Shown piece by piece: positions 8,013 to 16,050 of a DNA stretch of 64,000 nucleotides (positions are counted from its first letter, which is position 1; each line of letters begins with the position of its first letter). A program made the position numbers and the translations under genes. The notes under the pieces were generated by a model, which was not told where the DNA came from, did not search any database, and was given only the letters and a program-made list of their open reading frames with translations. Source of the DNA: Streptomyces anulatus (GTDB taxonomy: Bacteria > Actinomycetota > Actinomycetes > Streptomycetales > Streptomycetaceae); the NCBI RefSeq assembly GCF_014650675.1, contig NZ_BMVK01000001.1, positions 992,001 through 1,056,000 on the forward strand, read 5' to 3'.

Positions 8013-10298
8013 TCAGCCGACGTCCCCCGGGCCGCCCCCGCCGGGGACCCGGCCGGGGCGCTCCCCGCCCGGCCGGACGGGTCCGGCAGCCGCGCGGACG
8101 CTCTCCCGTGCGGCGTCGGCGACCGCGCGGGGCGTGATGCCGAACTCCTGGTACAGGCGCTCGTAGGCGGCGGACGCGCCGAAGTGCTCCAGGCTCACCG
8201 TGCGGCCCGCGTCCCCCACGACGTCCCGCCAGCCCTGGGCGACGGCGGCCTCGACGCTGACGCGGGCCCGTACGTCGGGCGGCAGCACCGCGTCCTGGTA
8301 GGCGTACGGCTGCTCGGCGAACCACTCACGGCAGGGCAGCGAGACCACGCGTGCGTCGCACCCATCGGCGGCCAGCAACTCCCTTGCTTCCAGGGCGACA
8401 TGGACCTCCGACCCGGTCGCGACGAGGATCACGTCCGGCGTCCCCTCGCGGCAGTCGGCGAGTACGTACCCGCCCCGGGCGGCCCCCTCGGCGGAGGCGT
8501 ACGCGCCGTCTCCCCGCTCCAGGACGGGCAGCGGCTGCCGGGTCAGGGCGAGGCCGGCGGGCCGGTCGTGGTGCTCCAGGACGGTGCGCCAGCAGACGGC
8601 CGTCTCGTTGGCGTCGGCGGGCCGTACGACGTCGAGGCCGGGGATCGCGCGGAGGGCGGCGAGTTGCTCGACGGGCTGGTGGGTGGGGCCGTCCTCGCCC
8701 AGACCGATGGAGTCATGGGTCCAGACGTAGGTGACCGGGAGCTTCATCAGGGCGGCGAGCCGGACGGCCGGGCGCATGTAGTCGCTGAAGATCAGGAACG
8801 TACCGCCGTAGGGGCGGGTGAGGCTCTGCAGGGCGATGCCGTTGAGGATCGCGCCCATGGCGTGCTCACGGATGCCGAAGTGGAGCGTGCGGCCGTAGGG
8901 GTTGCCGGGGAACTCGCCGGTCTGCTTGCTCTCCGGCACGAAGGACGGCTCGCCCTCCATGGTGGTGTTGTTGCTCCCCGCGAGGTCGGCCGAGCCGCCC
9001 CACAGCTCGGGCAGCACGGGGGCCAGCGCGGTGAGCACGTCGCCGGACGCCTTGCGGGTGGCGATGCCCTTGGGGTCCGGGCCGAAGACGGGCAGGCTGT
9101 CGGTCCAGCCCTCCGGAAGCCGCCGCTCCCGCAGCCGGTCGAGGAGTCCGGCGCGCTCGGGGTGGGCGGAGCGCCACTCCCGGTAGCCGGGCTCCCAGGC
9201 CCGATGGGCCTCCGCGCCTCGCCCGACGACCGCGCGGGCGTGGTGCAGCACGTCGTCCTCGACGACGAAGCCGGCGTCCGGGTCGAAGCCGAGCAGCTTC
9301 TTGGTGGCGGCGACCTCCTCGTCGCCGAGCGCGGAGCCATGGGCCTTTCCGGTGTTCTGTTTGGTGGGCGCGGGCCAGCCGATGATCGTGCGCAGCAGGA
9401 TCAGGGAGGGCCGGCCGCGCTCGCCCTTCGCGGCTTCGACGGCGGCGAGCAGGGCGTCGACGTCCTCGACGTAGTCGCCGGTCCGGGTGAAGTCGACCGT
9501 CTGGACCTGCCAGCCGTACGCGGCGTAGCGGGCGGTGACGTCCTCACTGAAGGAGATGTCGGTGTCGTCCTCGATGGAGATGTGGTTGGAGTCGTAGAAG
9601 ACGATCAGGTTCCCGAGCTCCTGGTGTCCCGCCAGTGAACTGGCCTCGGACGTCACGCCCTCCATCAGGTCGCCGTCGGAGGCGACGACGTACACGTGGT
9701 GGTCGAAGGGGCTCGTGCCGGCCGGCGCCTCGGGGTCGAGGAGGCCCCGCTCGCGCCGGGCCGCCATGGCCATGCCGACGGCGGAGGCCAGCCCCTGCCC
9801 CAGCGGCCCGGTGGTGATCTCGACGCCCCTGGTGTGGCGGTACTCCGGGTGGCCGGGGGTGATGGACCCCCAGGTGCGCAGCGCCTCCAGATCCGCCAGC
9901 TCCATGCCGTAGCCGCTCAGGTACAGCTGGATGTAGAGGGTGAGGCTGGAGTGTCCGCAGGACAGCACGAAGCGGTCCCGGCCGAGCCACTGGTCGTCGG
10001 CCGGGTCGTGCCGCATCACCTGTTGGAACAGCAGGTACGCGAGCGGGGCCAGGCTCATCGCGGTGCCCGGGTGGCCGTGGCCCGCCTTCTGCACGGCGTC
10101 GGCGGCCAGCACCCGCACGGTGTCGACGGCGCGGACGTCGAGCGGCCCCCAGCCCGCCGCGTCCGCGAGGGGCGGGGCCAGGTTCGGGTCGCGGGGGCCG
10201 GTCCCGGCGCCCCGCGAGGCGTTCGATCCGCTCGATCCGTTCGATCCGTTCGGGGCGTCGGGGGTGTTCGGGGCTTCGGGGGCGTTCGGGGGTGCCAT
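8013..10298 (-). CDS. tkt: transketolase
   Basis: A 761-residue thiamine-diphosphate enzyme of the non-oxidative pentose phosphate pathway, moving two-carbon units between sugar phosphates. The ThDP-binding region is present: GHGHPGTAMSLAPLAY, the GPLGQG motif, and GDG(D/E)xxEG as SDGDLMEGVTSEA. The pyrimidine domain with IREHAMGAILNG follows, then the C-terminal domain. The N-terminus has about 40 extra Asn/Pro/Gly/Ser-rich residues. The start at 10298 follows AGGAGG (10303-10308 on this strand); a longer frame to 10340 is less likely. It is divergent from sodF. Streptomyces usually has a second tkt beside tal/zwf, so this may be a paralogue. Confidence 0.95.
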   Translation of the reverse strand: MAPPNAPEAPNTPDAPNGSNGSSGSNASRGAGTGPRDPNLAPPLADAAGWGPLDVRAVDTVRVLAADAVQKAGHGHPGTAMSLAPLAYLLFQQVMRHDPADDQWLGRDRFVLSCGHSSLTLYIQLYLSGYGMELADLEALRTWGSITPGHPEYRHTRGVEITTGPLGQGLASAVGMAMAARRERGLLDPEAPAGTSPFDHHVYVVASDGDLMEGVTSEASSLAGHQELGNLIVFYDSNHISIEDDTDISFSEDVTARYAAYGWQVQTVDFTRTGDYVEDVDALLAAVEAAKGERGRPSLILLRTIIGWPAPTKQNTGKAHGSALGDEEVAATKKLLGFDPDAGFVVEDDVLHHARAVVGRGAEAHRAWEPGYREWRSAHPERAGLLDRLRERRLPEGWTDSLPVFGPDPKGIATRKASGDVLTALAPVLPELWGGSADLAGSNNTTMEGEPSFVPESKQTGEFPGNPYGRTLHFGIREHAMGAILNGIALQSLTRPYGGTFLIFSDYMRPAVRLAALMKLPVTYVWTHDSIGLGEDGPTHQPVEQLAALRAIPGLDVVRPADANETAVCWRTVLEHHDRPAGLALTRQPLPVLERGDGAYASAEGAARGGYVLADCREGTPDVILVATGSEVHVALEARELLAADGCDARVVSLPCREWFAEQPYAYQDAVLPPDVRARVSVEAAVAQGWRDVVGDAGRTVSLEHFGASAAYERLYQEFGITPRAVADAARESVRAAAGPVRPGGERPGRVPGGGGPGDVG

Positions 10299-10429
10299 CA
10301 AGTCCTCCTGATCGACGGGGCGATCGAAGGAGCACATCACTTTTACGGGACAAAAGGGGGAAGGGCAGCGCCGAAGGTCCTAGGCCGAAGGGCTGATCAC
10401 TTCGGAGCACTCCTGCTGTTAGCCTGCTC

Positions 10430-10446
10430 CTGCATATAGATTGCAA
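10430..10446. promoter_or_regulatory. Nur (nickel-responsive Fur-family) box upstream of sodF
   Basis: CTGCAT and TTGCAA are separated by exactly 5 bases, 42 bases upstream of the sodF ATG. This fits the Nur-box pattern TTGCAA-N5-TTGCAA known for nickel-dependent repression of iron SOD in Streptomyces coelicolor. The match is at sequence level; the nur gene is not in the window. Confidence 0.75.
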
Positions 10447-10488
10447 TAACAACTGGACGGCATTCCCAGCAGTCGGAGGGCTCGCATC

Positions 10489-11130
10489 ATGGCCACGTAC
10501 ACGCTCCCGGAACTCCCGTACGACTACGCGGCGCTCGAACCGGTCATCAATCCCCAGATCATCGAGCTGCACCACGACAAGCACCACGCCGCGTACGTCA
10601 AGGGCGCGAACGACACCCTGGAGCAGCTGGAAGAGGCCCGCGACAAGGAGGCCTGGGGCGCGATCAACGGCCTTCAGAAGAACCTCGCGTTCCACCTCTC
10701 CGGCCACATCCTGCACTCGATCTACTGGCACAACATGACCGGCGACGGCGGCGGCGAGCCCCTCGCGGCGGACGGCGTGGGCGACCTCGCCGACGCGATC
10801 ACCGAGTCCTTCGGCTCCTACGCGGGCTTCAAGTCCCAGCTGACGAAGGCCGCCGCCACCACCCAGGGTTCCGGCTGGGGCGTGCTCGCGTACGAGCCCG
10901 TGAGCGGCAAGCTGATCGTCGAGCAGGTCTACGACCACCAGGGCAACGTCGGCCAGGGCTCGGTCCCGGTCCTCGTGTTCGACGCCTGGGAGCACGCCTT
11001 CTACCTGCAGTACAAGAACCAGAAGGTGGACTTCATCGAGGCGATGTGGCGGGTCGTCAACTGGCAGGACGTCGCCAAGCGTTACGCCGCCGCCAAGGAG
11101 CGCGCGGACGTTCTGCTGCTCGCCCCCTGA
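10489..11130 (+). CDS. sodF: iron superoxide dismutase SodF
   Basis: A 213-residue cytoplasmic Fe/Mn superoxide dismutase converting superoxide to oxygen and peroxide. Metal ligands are visible at His28, His76 (in HSIYW), Asp165 and His169 (in DAWEH). The second-shell LAYEP and NQKVD segments match Streptomyces SodF. A GGAGGG Shine-Dalgarno at 10475-10480 precedes the ATG. A Nur box lies just upstream, so expression is expected to be repressed when nickel is plentiful and the nickel enzyme SodN is made. A strong terminator at 11211 follows. This is the window's clearest landmark gene. Confidence 0.96.
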   Translation: MATYTLPELPYDYAALEPVINPQIIELHHDKHHAAYVKGANDTLEQLEEARDKEAWGAINGLQKNLAFHLSGHILHSIYWHNMTGDGGGEPLAADGVGDLADAITESFGSYAGFKSQLTKAAATTQGSGWGVLAYEPVSGKLIVEQVYDHQGNVGQGSVPVLVFDAWEHAFYLQYKNQKVDFIEAMWRVVNWQDVAKRYAAAKERADVLLLAP

Positions 11131-11210
11131 CCCGGACTCCGGCGCACCACAGTCGTCCTGCCTCGTGATCGTCTTCTCAACCTTCACCACGGCAGGCGGA
11201 TGAACGGAGG

Positions 11211-11243
11211 GCCCCCGCGAGGACATGACTCGCGGGGGCTTTC
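11211..11243 (+). terminator. strong terminator after sodF
   Basis: A perfect 11-base stem, GCCCCCGCGAG (11211-11221) and CTCGCGGGGGC (11229-11239), has a 7-base loop and is followed by TTTCCC. It lies 80 bases past the sodF stop and just before the ArsR promoter region. Confidence 0.88.
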
Positions 11244-11254
11244 CCATGGCGACT

Positions 11255-11282
11255 GTTTAGCTGTTTAGCTCATGTGCTAAAC
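11255..11282. promoter_or_regulatory. ArsR-family operator with repeated half site
   Basis: GTTTAGC (11263-11269) and GCTAAAC (11276-11282) form a perfect inverted repeat with a 6-base spacer; an extra direct copy of GTTTAGC lies at 11255-11261. The site ends 8 bases before the ATG of the ArsR gene, so it must overlap the promoter or transcript start. Autoregulation is likely, and the mRNA may be leaderless. Confidence 0.7.
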
Positions 11283-11290
11283 ATGCATAC

Positions 11291-11626
11291 ATGGATTCAC
11301 CCGCCGACGAAGAGGCGAGCGCCTTCCGTGCGCTCGCCGATCCCACCCGCCGCCAGATCCTGGAGGATCTGCGGGGCGGCGAGCTGGCCGCCGGAGAGAT
11401 CGCGAGCCGGTTCTCGATCAGCGCGCCGTCCATCTCGCGCCACCTGGGCGTGCTCAAGGGGGCCGGGCTCGTCACCGAGCGCCGGGACGCCAACCGCATC
11501 CTCTACTCCCTCGCCGAGGAGCGGCTCGCCATGTGCGTGGGGCGCTTCCTCAGCGCCGTGTGCCCCGAGCAGATCGTGCTCCGCAACACCAAGTGGCGCT
11601 CCGCGCCGGAAGGCGACGCCTCATGA
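11291..11626 (+). CDS. ArsR-family winged-helix regulator
   Basis: A 111-residue HTH regulator of the ArsR/SmtB fold. FRALADPTRRQILEDLRGG opens the winged helix, and the recognition helix lies in ISAPSISRHLGVLKGAGLV, followed by the wing with RRDANRILYSL. The usual ArsR metal-site cysteines are absent from helix 3; Cys residues occur only near the C-terminus (MCVGRF and VCPEQ), so a non-metal signal is plausible. The stop overlaps the next ATG (ATGA), giving tight coupling to the DUF2071 protein. A palindrome immediately upstream suggests autorepression. Confidence 0.9.
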   Translation: MDSPADEEASAFRALADPTRRQILEDLRGGELAAGEIASRFSISAPSISRHLGVLKGAGLVTERRDANRILYSLAEERLAMCVGRFLSAVCPEQIVLRNTKWRSAPEGDAS

Positions 11627-12366
11627 TCCGGCCCCGGCTCTCCAGCGTCATCGAACGCCGCCTCCTGGTGAACTACCGGGTCGACCCGTCCGTCGCGGCG
11701 GCCCTGCTGCCCTCACCTCTGCGACCCCAACTGGTGCGCGGTCAGGCGGTGGCCGGTATCTGCCTGCTGCGGATCGGCGGCGTCCGCCCCGCCTGGGCCC
11801 CCGCCGCGACCGGGCTGACCAGCGAGAACGCGGCGCACCGGATCTCCGTCGAATGGGACGGGCCGGACGGCGTCGAGTGTGGCGTCTACATCCCGCGCCG
11901 CGACACCGCCTCCCGCCTCAACGCCTTCGCGGGCGGGCGGATCTACCCGGGCGAGCACGGCCGCGCGGACTTCACGGTGCGGGAGGACGCCGACTCCGTA
12001 CGGGTGGCCTTCGCGACCCGGGACGGCGAGGTGGAGGTGGACGCGACCGTGGAGCCCGCCGGGGAACTGCACGGCAGCGCGCTGTTCACGGACCTGGCGG
12101 AGGCGTCGGAATTCTTCCGCCTCGGCAGCCGGGGCCTCTCCCCCAACGCCGGCGGGGACCGTCTGGACGTCCTCGAACTGTCCACGGACGCCTGGAAGGT
12201 GACGGCGGGCAGGCCCCGTTCCGTGCGCTCCTCGTTCTTCGAGGACCCGGACCGCTTCCCGCCCGGCAGCGCGGTGCTGGACAGTGCGCTGGTGATGCGG
12301 GGCGTGGCGGCGGACTGGTCGCAGGGGGAGCCGTTCCGGCTGGGGTGCGGGGCGGGGGCCGCGTAG
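11623..12366 (+). CDS. DUF2071 (YqjF-like) protein
   Basis: A 247-residue protein resembling the DUF2071/YqjF family. It opens with an ERRLLVNYRVDPSVAAALLP segment, followed by a GICLLRIGGVRP beta region and a GVYIPRRDT core. No signal peptide or membrane helix is seen. Its start codon overlaps the stop of the ArsR gene, so it is almost certainly in that operon and under its control. No biochemical function is established for the family. The pairing suggests a role in a stress or metabolite response sensed by the ArsR protein, which is inference only. Confidence 0.78.
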   Translation: MIRPRLSSVIERRLLVNYRVDPSVAAALLPSPLRPQLVRGQAVAGICLLRIGGVRPAWAPAATGLTSENAAHRISVEWDGPDGVECGVYIPRRDTASRLNAFAGGRIYPGEHGRADFTVREDADSVRVAFATRDGEVEVDATVEPAGELHGSALFTDLAEASEFFRLGSRGLSPNAGGDRLDVLELSTDAWKVTAGRPRSVRSSFFEDPDRFPPGSAVLDSALVMRGVAADWSQGEPFRLGCGAGAA

Positions 12367-12498
12367 AGGGGCCGCGCAGGGGCTCGCAGGGGGCGGCGGG
12401 CCGTCTCGGCCTGCCGGGAAAATACCCGCGGCCCCTCGGGCCCGGATGCCACGATGATCCACGCCCGTCCGCCCGTACCCCGCCCCGGAAGCGACCCC

Positions 12499-13158
12499 AT
12501 GACTTCTGCCCCCGTCCCTGCCGACCCGACCGTCCTGCACCCGATGCCCGGCCAGCCGCGCGTGGTGCAGCTGAAGCCCCTGGTCACCTCGGAGCTGATC
12601 GAGGCCGGGGAGTACTCGTACTACGACGACCCCGAGCACGCCACGGAGTTCGAGACCCGCAACGTGCTCTACCACTACGGGCCGGAGCGCCTGGTGATCG
12701 GGAGGTTCTGCGCGTTCGGCACCGGGGTGCGGTTCATCATGAACGGCTCCAACCACCGTATGGACGGGCCGTCCACGTTTCCGTTCCCGACGCTCGGCGG
12801 CTCCTGGTCCGACCACTTCGACCTGCTGACGGGCCTGCCCAACCGGGGTGACACGGTGATCGGCAACGACGTCTGGATCGGCTACGAGGCCGTGATCATG
12901 CCGGGGGTCCGCATCGGGCACGGCGCGATCATCAGCTCGCGGTCCGTGGTGGTCTCGGACGTCCCCGACTACGGCATCGTCGGCGGCAACCCGGCCCGGC
13001 TGATCCGCACCCGGTACGAGGAGGAGGACGTCGCGCGCCTGCTGGCGGTGGCCTGGTGGGACTGGCCGGCGGACCACCTGACGCGCCACATCCGTACGGT
13101 GATGTCGGGCACGGTGGCGGAGCTGGAGGCGGCGGCGCCGGGGGTGTCCCGGGCCTGA
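12499..13158 (+). CDS. CatB-like hexapeptide O-acetyltransferase (Vat/Xat family)
   Basis: A 219-residue left-handed beta-helix acetyltransferase of the xenobiotic acetyltransferase group (CatB, Vat), which uses acetyl-CoA. The core contains [20 protein letters not shown] with the catalytic His, then the hexapeptide repeats [19 protein letters not shown] and IIGGNPA-type [10 protein letters not shown]. Length matches the family. The ATG at 12499 follows GGAAG; an upstream ATG at 12454 would add a Pro/Arg tail and has no better site. It stands alone with a long hairpin after it. Resistance to chloramphenicol or streptogramins cannot be claimed: many housekeeping relatives act on sugars or unknown acceptors. 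Confidence 0.87.
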   Translation: MTSAPVPADPTVLHPMPGQPRVVQLKPLVTSELIEAGEYSYYDDPEHATEFETRNVLYHYGPERLVIGRFCAFGTGVRFIMNGSNHRMDGPSTFPFPTLGGSWSDHFDLLTGLPNRGDTVIGNDVWIGYEAVIMPGVRIGHGAIISSRSVVVSDVPDYGIVGGNPARLIRTRYEEEDVARLLAVAWWDWPADHLTRHIRTVMSGTVAELEAAAPGVSRA

Positions 13159-13164
13159 AGGGTT

Positions 13165-13214
13165 CCGTGCCGGAGCCCCGCCGGCGGAGTGCTACCGGCG
13201 GGGCTCCGGCACGG
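13165..13214. terminator. bidirectional terminator, perfect 20-bp stem
   Basis: The arms at 13165-13184 and 13195-13214 are perfectly complementary over 20 bases, with a 10-base loop. The hairpin lies between two convergent genes and its right arm encodes the last codons of the minus-strand membrane protein, so one structure serves both transcripts. Confidence 0.9.
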
Positions 13215-13785
13215 CCCGTACGGAGTGCGTGCGGCGGTGGTACGACCAGGTCACCGCCGCCAGGAGCGGGCCCCACAGCAGGAGGGGGGCGTAGGCGGCG
13301 ACGAAGAGGACCTCACCGGCCGAGACGCCGGGGTCGGGGCTCTCGGCGGCCAGCAGTCCGCCGAAGAAGAGGACCCACCACAGGAACGTGACCGCCAGGG
13401 CTCCCAGCGAAGCGGCGATGACCGCGAGCCCCGTGTCGACCGGGCGCCCTCCGAGAAGCGGAATCCAGCGCGGCACCACCTCCCCCCAGGGCCGCACCAG
13501 GCCGAGTGTGAGATACGAGGCGGCCTCGGCGACCGCGCCGAGCAGCAGGACGTAACCCAGGGCGAGCAGCGGGGAGTCGTCGGGGAACCCGGCGAGGAAC
13601 TCCTCGCGCTCCATCACCCCGACCGGCACCCCGAGCACCAGCGCGACGCGCCACACCCCGGAGGGGACCGTCGACCACGCGGCGACATGGGCGGCGCGGA
13701 CCGCCCAGCGCGGGGGCGGTGGGACCGGCGGCCGGGCCGGTGGCGGCACGCGGGCTTCCGGCGTGGCGGGATCCGTCGTCGTCAT
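13192..13785 (-). CDS. small multi-pass membrane protein of unknown function
   Basis: A 197-residue protein with a Pro-rich cytoplasmic N-terminus (residues 8-26) and about four hydrophobic segments: VWRVALVLGVPVGV, LLALGYVLLLGAVAEAASYL, a long AVIAASLGALAVTFLWWVLFF and the VAAYAPLLLWGPLLAAV helix. I recognise no family. The start at 13785 gives an MTTTDPATP N-terminus; a frame opening at 13818 is possible. The last codons lie inside the 20-bp terminator hairpin. The SMI1-type gene upstream on the same strand is 120 bp away, probably a separate unit. Confidence 0.65.
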   Translation of the reverse strand: MTTTDPATPEARVPPPARPPVPPPPRWAVRAAHVAAWSTVPSGVWRVALVLGVPVGVMEREEFLAGFPDDSPLLALGYVLLLGAVAEAASYLTLGLVRPWGEVVPRWIPLLGGRPVDTGLAVIAASLGALAVTFLWWVLFFGGLLAAESPDPGVSAGEVLFVAAYAPLLLWGPLLAAVTWSYHRRTHSVRAVPEPRR

Positions 13786-13904
13786 ACCTCGAATCTCGCG
13801 CGCGACACGGCCCCGCACGTCCTACCGCGTGATGATCCGCCTCCGCCGCGCGGGGGACCCGGCGAGGGACCGCGTCCCGGCACGACACGGCACCGCGAAC
13901 GCCC

Positions 13905-14495
13905 TCAGTCGTCCGCGAACCAGGAGCGGCCCTGGGCCCAGTGGGTCACCCACCCCGCGAAACCGGGCACGCCCGGCATCAGGGAGGCGGCCGACCGGGT
14001 GCCGAAAGGTATCGCGCCGTTCTCGTCGATCAGCCAGACCTGACCGCGCTGCGGGCCGGTGACGATCAGGTGCCAGTACATGCCGCAGCCGTCGGTGCCC
14101 AGCACCAGTGAGCCGTGGTCGAACACCGACTCCACCCGGTCGTCGAACTCCTGCTCCGACAGCGCCGTCCCGTCGTCGTCCGCCTCCCACAGCCATGCCT
14201 CCGTGAGCGGAAAAGGCTCGGCAAGCAGGCGTTCGGGGCGGTCCGAGCCCCAGTCCGACGGCGTCTTCGCGAAGGGCAGCAGACCGTAGTGGGGCGGCCC
14301 CGCGCGCAGCCCGTCGCAGATCTCCGCCACGAAGGTGCGGTACGGCTCCGGGAGCACGATGCCGTGCTCGGTCTCGAAGGACCGCACCGCTTCCGGGCCG
14401 GCCGGCGGCACCGCATCGGGACGGGACGCGAAGATCTCGCGGAGGGCGGCCGACTCGGCCGGGTCGCAGGCTTCCGTGTTCATGCCGGTCATCAT
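13905..14495 (-). CDS. SMI1/KNR4 (SUKH) family protein
   Basis: A 196-residue soluble protein of the SUKH/SMI1-KNR4 superfamily. EHGIVLPEPYRTFVAEICDG near residues 43-62 is the classic SUKH motif, and the middle Trp/Gly-rich segment (GTDGCGMYWHLIVTG, QVWLIDENGA) closes the fold. Such proteins often serve as immunity proteins to polymorphic toxins, but single ones in Streptomyces chromosomes frequently have no toxin partner. None is seen here. The start may be 14495 or the internal ATG at 14483. No operon partner is evident. Confidence 0.8.
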   Translation of the reverse strand: MMTGMNTEACDPAESAALREIFASRPDAVPPAGPEAVRSFETEHGIVLPEPYRTFVAEICDGLRAGPPHYGLLPFAKTPSDWGSDRPERLLAEPFPLTEAWLWEADDDGTALSEQEFDDRVESVFDHGSLVLGTDGCGMYWHLIVTGPQRGQVWLIDENGAIPFGTRSAASLMPGVPGFAGWVTHWAQGRSWFADD

Positions 14496-14600
14496 GCAAG
14501 ATCCGCGAGAGACTGCCCGGCGTTCCGGGCGTGGACCGCGACCCTGCGGGCATGGCCGGGACCGGATGACCGGCCGGACCGTCGGCGTCTCCGGGGGCGC

Positions 14601-15038
14601 CTACCTCGGACCGCCGGCGACCGGTTGATCACGTCTCCTCGCGCGCCCGGCCGCCACCGCGCACGCCTCCTCGTCGGTCACGCCCGACTCCGCCGTCAGG
14701 TCGATCAGCGCGTCCAGCCGGTCGCGGGCGGCCAGGAGGGCGGCGGCGGCCTCGTCGATGCGGGCGCGTTCGCGGTGCAGGTCGGGGAGCATGCTGGAGC
14801 AGGCCGGCTCCAGGATGCGGCCCTCGTCGACCATGCAGGGCAGCAGCTCGGCGATGACCGCCGTGTTGAGACCGGCGGCCAGCAGCATGCGGATGCCCCG
14901 TACGGTCACGACATCCGCTTCCTCGTACTCGCGGTAGCCACTCGGGCGGCGGGCCGGCCGCAACAGGCCCTGCTCCTCGTAGTAGCGCAGCGACCGCTGG
15001 CTGACGCCCGTCCGTCGGGAGAACTCCCCCATGCGCAT
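14601..15038 (-). CDS. MerR-family regulator
   Basis: A 145-residue MerR protein. The N-terminal DNA-binding domain MGEFSRRTGVSQRSLRYYEEQGLL and the wing RPSGYREYEEADV are canonical, followed by a long dimerisation coil. The C-terminal tail has few cysteines (PCMVDEG, ACSSM), so metal sensing is uncertain. It is divergent from the imine-reductase-type gene at 15098, and a perfect 16-base palindrome lies between them. MerR proteins typically bind the over-long spacer of their target promoter, so this one should control that gene and itself. Confidence 0.92.
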   Translation of the reverse strand: MRMGEFSRRTGVSQRSLRYYEEQGLLRPARRPSGYREYEEADVVTVRGIRMLLAAGLNTAVIAELLPCMVDEGRILEPACSSMLPDLHRERARIDEAAAALLAARDRLDALIDLTAESGVTDEEACAVAAGRARRRDQPVAGGPR

Positions 15039-15058
15039 ATGACGACCACCACATTCGG

Positions 15059-15080
15059 TTGACTCTCACACCGGTGTGAG
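15059..15080. promoter_or_regulatory. MerR operator with -35 element
   Basis: A TTGACT hexamer at 15059-15064 abuts the perfect palindrome CTCACACCGGTGTGAG at 15065-15080. The target ATG is only 18 bases beyond the palindrome, at 15098, so its transcript would have a very short leader or none. A convincing -10 is not visible; candidates lie in CAGCCTATTCC. Confidence 0.75.
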
Positions 15081-15097
15081 ACAGCAGCCTATTCCGC

Positions 15098-16012
15098 ATG
15101 ACACTTCGGAATTCAACACGCCCGCAGGACAACCCCGTTACCGTCATCGGCCTCGGCCCCATGGGTCTCGCCCTCGCCGAAGCCCTCCTGAAGAACGGTC
15201 ACCCCACCACCGTCTGGAACCGCACCCCCGAGAAGGCCCGCGATCTCGTCGCCCGGGGCGCGCGGCTCGCGGCGTCCGCGGCCGACGCCGTGGCCGCCGG
15301 CCCTCTCACCGTCGTCTGCCTCAAGGACTACGCGACGCTGTACGAGGTGCTCGACCCGGCCGGCGGCGCGCCGGCGGGCCGGACCCTGGTCAACCTCAAC
15401 TCCGGTACGCCGAAAGAAGCGCACGCGGCGGCCTCCTGGGCTGCCGAGCGGGGCGTCGCCTACCTGGACGGCGCGGTCATGGTGCCGCCGCCCCTCGTCG
15501 GGGACCCCGGGTCCGTCTTCCTCTACAGCGGTCCGCGCGAGGTCTTCGACGCCCACCGGGCCACGCTGGCGAGCCTGGGCGACCCCCGGCACCTCGGCTC
15601 CGACCCCGGGCTCGCGGTGCTCCACAACGCGGCGCTGCTCGGCCTGATGTACGCGACGATGAACGGCTTCCTGCACGCCACCGCGCTGGTCGGCTCGGCG
15701 GGCGTACCAGCCGCGGACTTCGCCGATCTCGCGGTGAACTGGTTCCTGCCCACGGTGGTGGACGCGACGCTCGTCGAGCAGGCGCCGGATCTCGACGCGG
15801 GTCATTACCCGGGCGACCTGGGCACCCTGCACATGAATCTGAACGCGCTGGAGCACATCGCCCTCACCTGCGAGGAGCAGGGCGTGCACACCGCGCAGCC
15901 GCGGCTGATGCGGGAGATCGCGGCGCGGGCCATCGAGGACGGCCACGGCGCGTCGAACTACCTGGCGGTGTTCGAGGTCTTCAAGAAGGCGGCGGAGCCG
16001 GACGCGCGGTAG
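15098..16012 (+). CDS. NAD(P)-dependent oxidoreductase, imine reductase / 6PGDH-like
   Basis: A 304-residue dehydrogenase with the beta-hydroxyacid dehydrogenase fold. The Rossmann motif is VTVIGLGPMGLALAEALL (residues 14-31), and the VWNRTPEKA loop (Arg after Asn) indicates NADPH preference. The C-terminal half contains HYPGDLGTLHMNLNALEHI, a stretch common to actinobacterial imine reductases and reductive aminases. A typical 3-hydroxyisobutyrate dehydrogenase Lys is not evident, favouring the imine reductase group. It is controlled by the divergent MerR protein. The natural substrate is unknown. Confidence 0.85.
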   Translation: MTLRNSTRPQDNPVTVIGLGPMGLALAEALLKNGHPTTVWNRTPEKARDLVARGARLAASAADAVAAGPLTVVCLKDYATLYEVLDPAGGAPAGRTLVNLNSGTPKEAHAAASWAAERGVAYLDGAVMVPPPLVGDPGSVFLYSGPREVFDAHRATLASLGDPRHLGSDPGLAVLHNAALLGLMYATMNGFLHATALVGSAGVPAADFADLAVNWFLPTVVDATLVEQAPDLDAGHYPGDLGTLHMNLNALEHIALTCEEQGVHTAQPRLMREIAARAIEDGHGASNYLAVFEVFKKAAEPDAR

Positions 16013-16050
16013 CGGCGGCGGGACCCGGCGGGTCGCACGTGCCCGCCGGG

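Noticed and set aside
12499..13158. Calling the hexapeptide acetyltransferase a chloramphenicol or streptogramin resistance gene
   Set aside because: Family membership alone does not support a drug substrate; many chromosomal relatives have other acceptors.
13905..14495. SUKH protein as immunity partner of a polymorphic toxin system
   Set aside because: No toxin, secretion or repeat-containing gene is adjacent.
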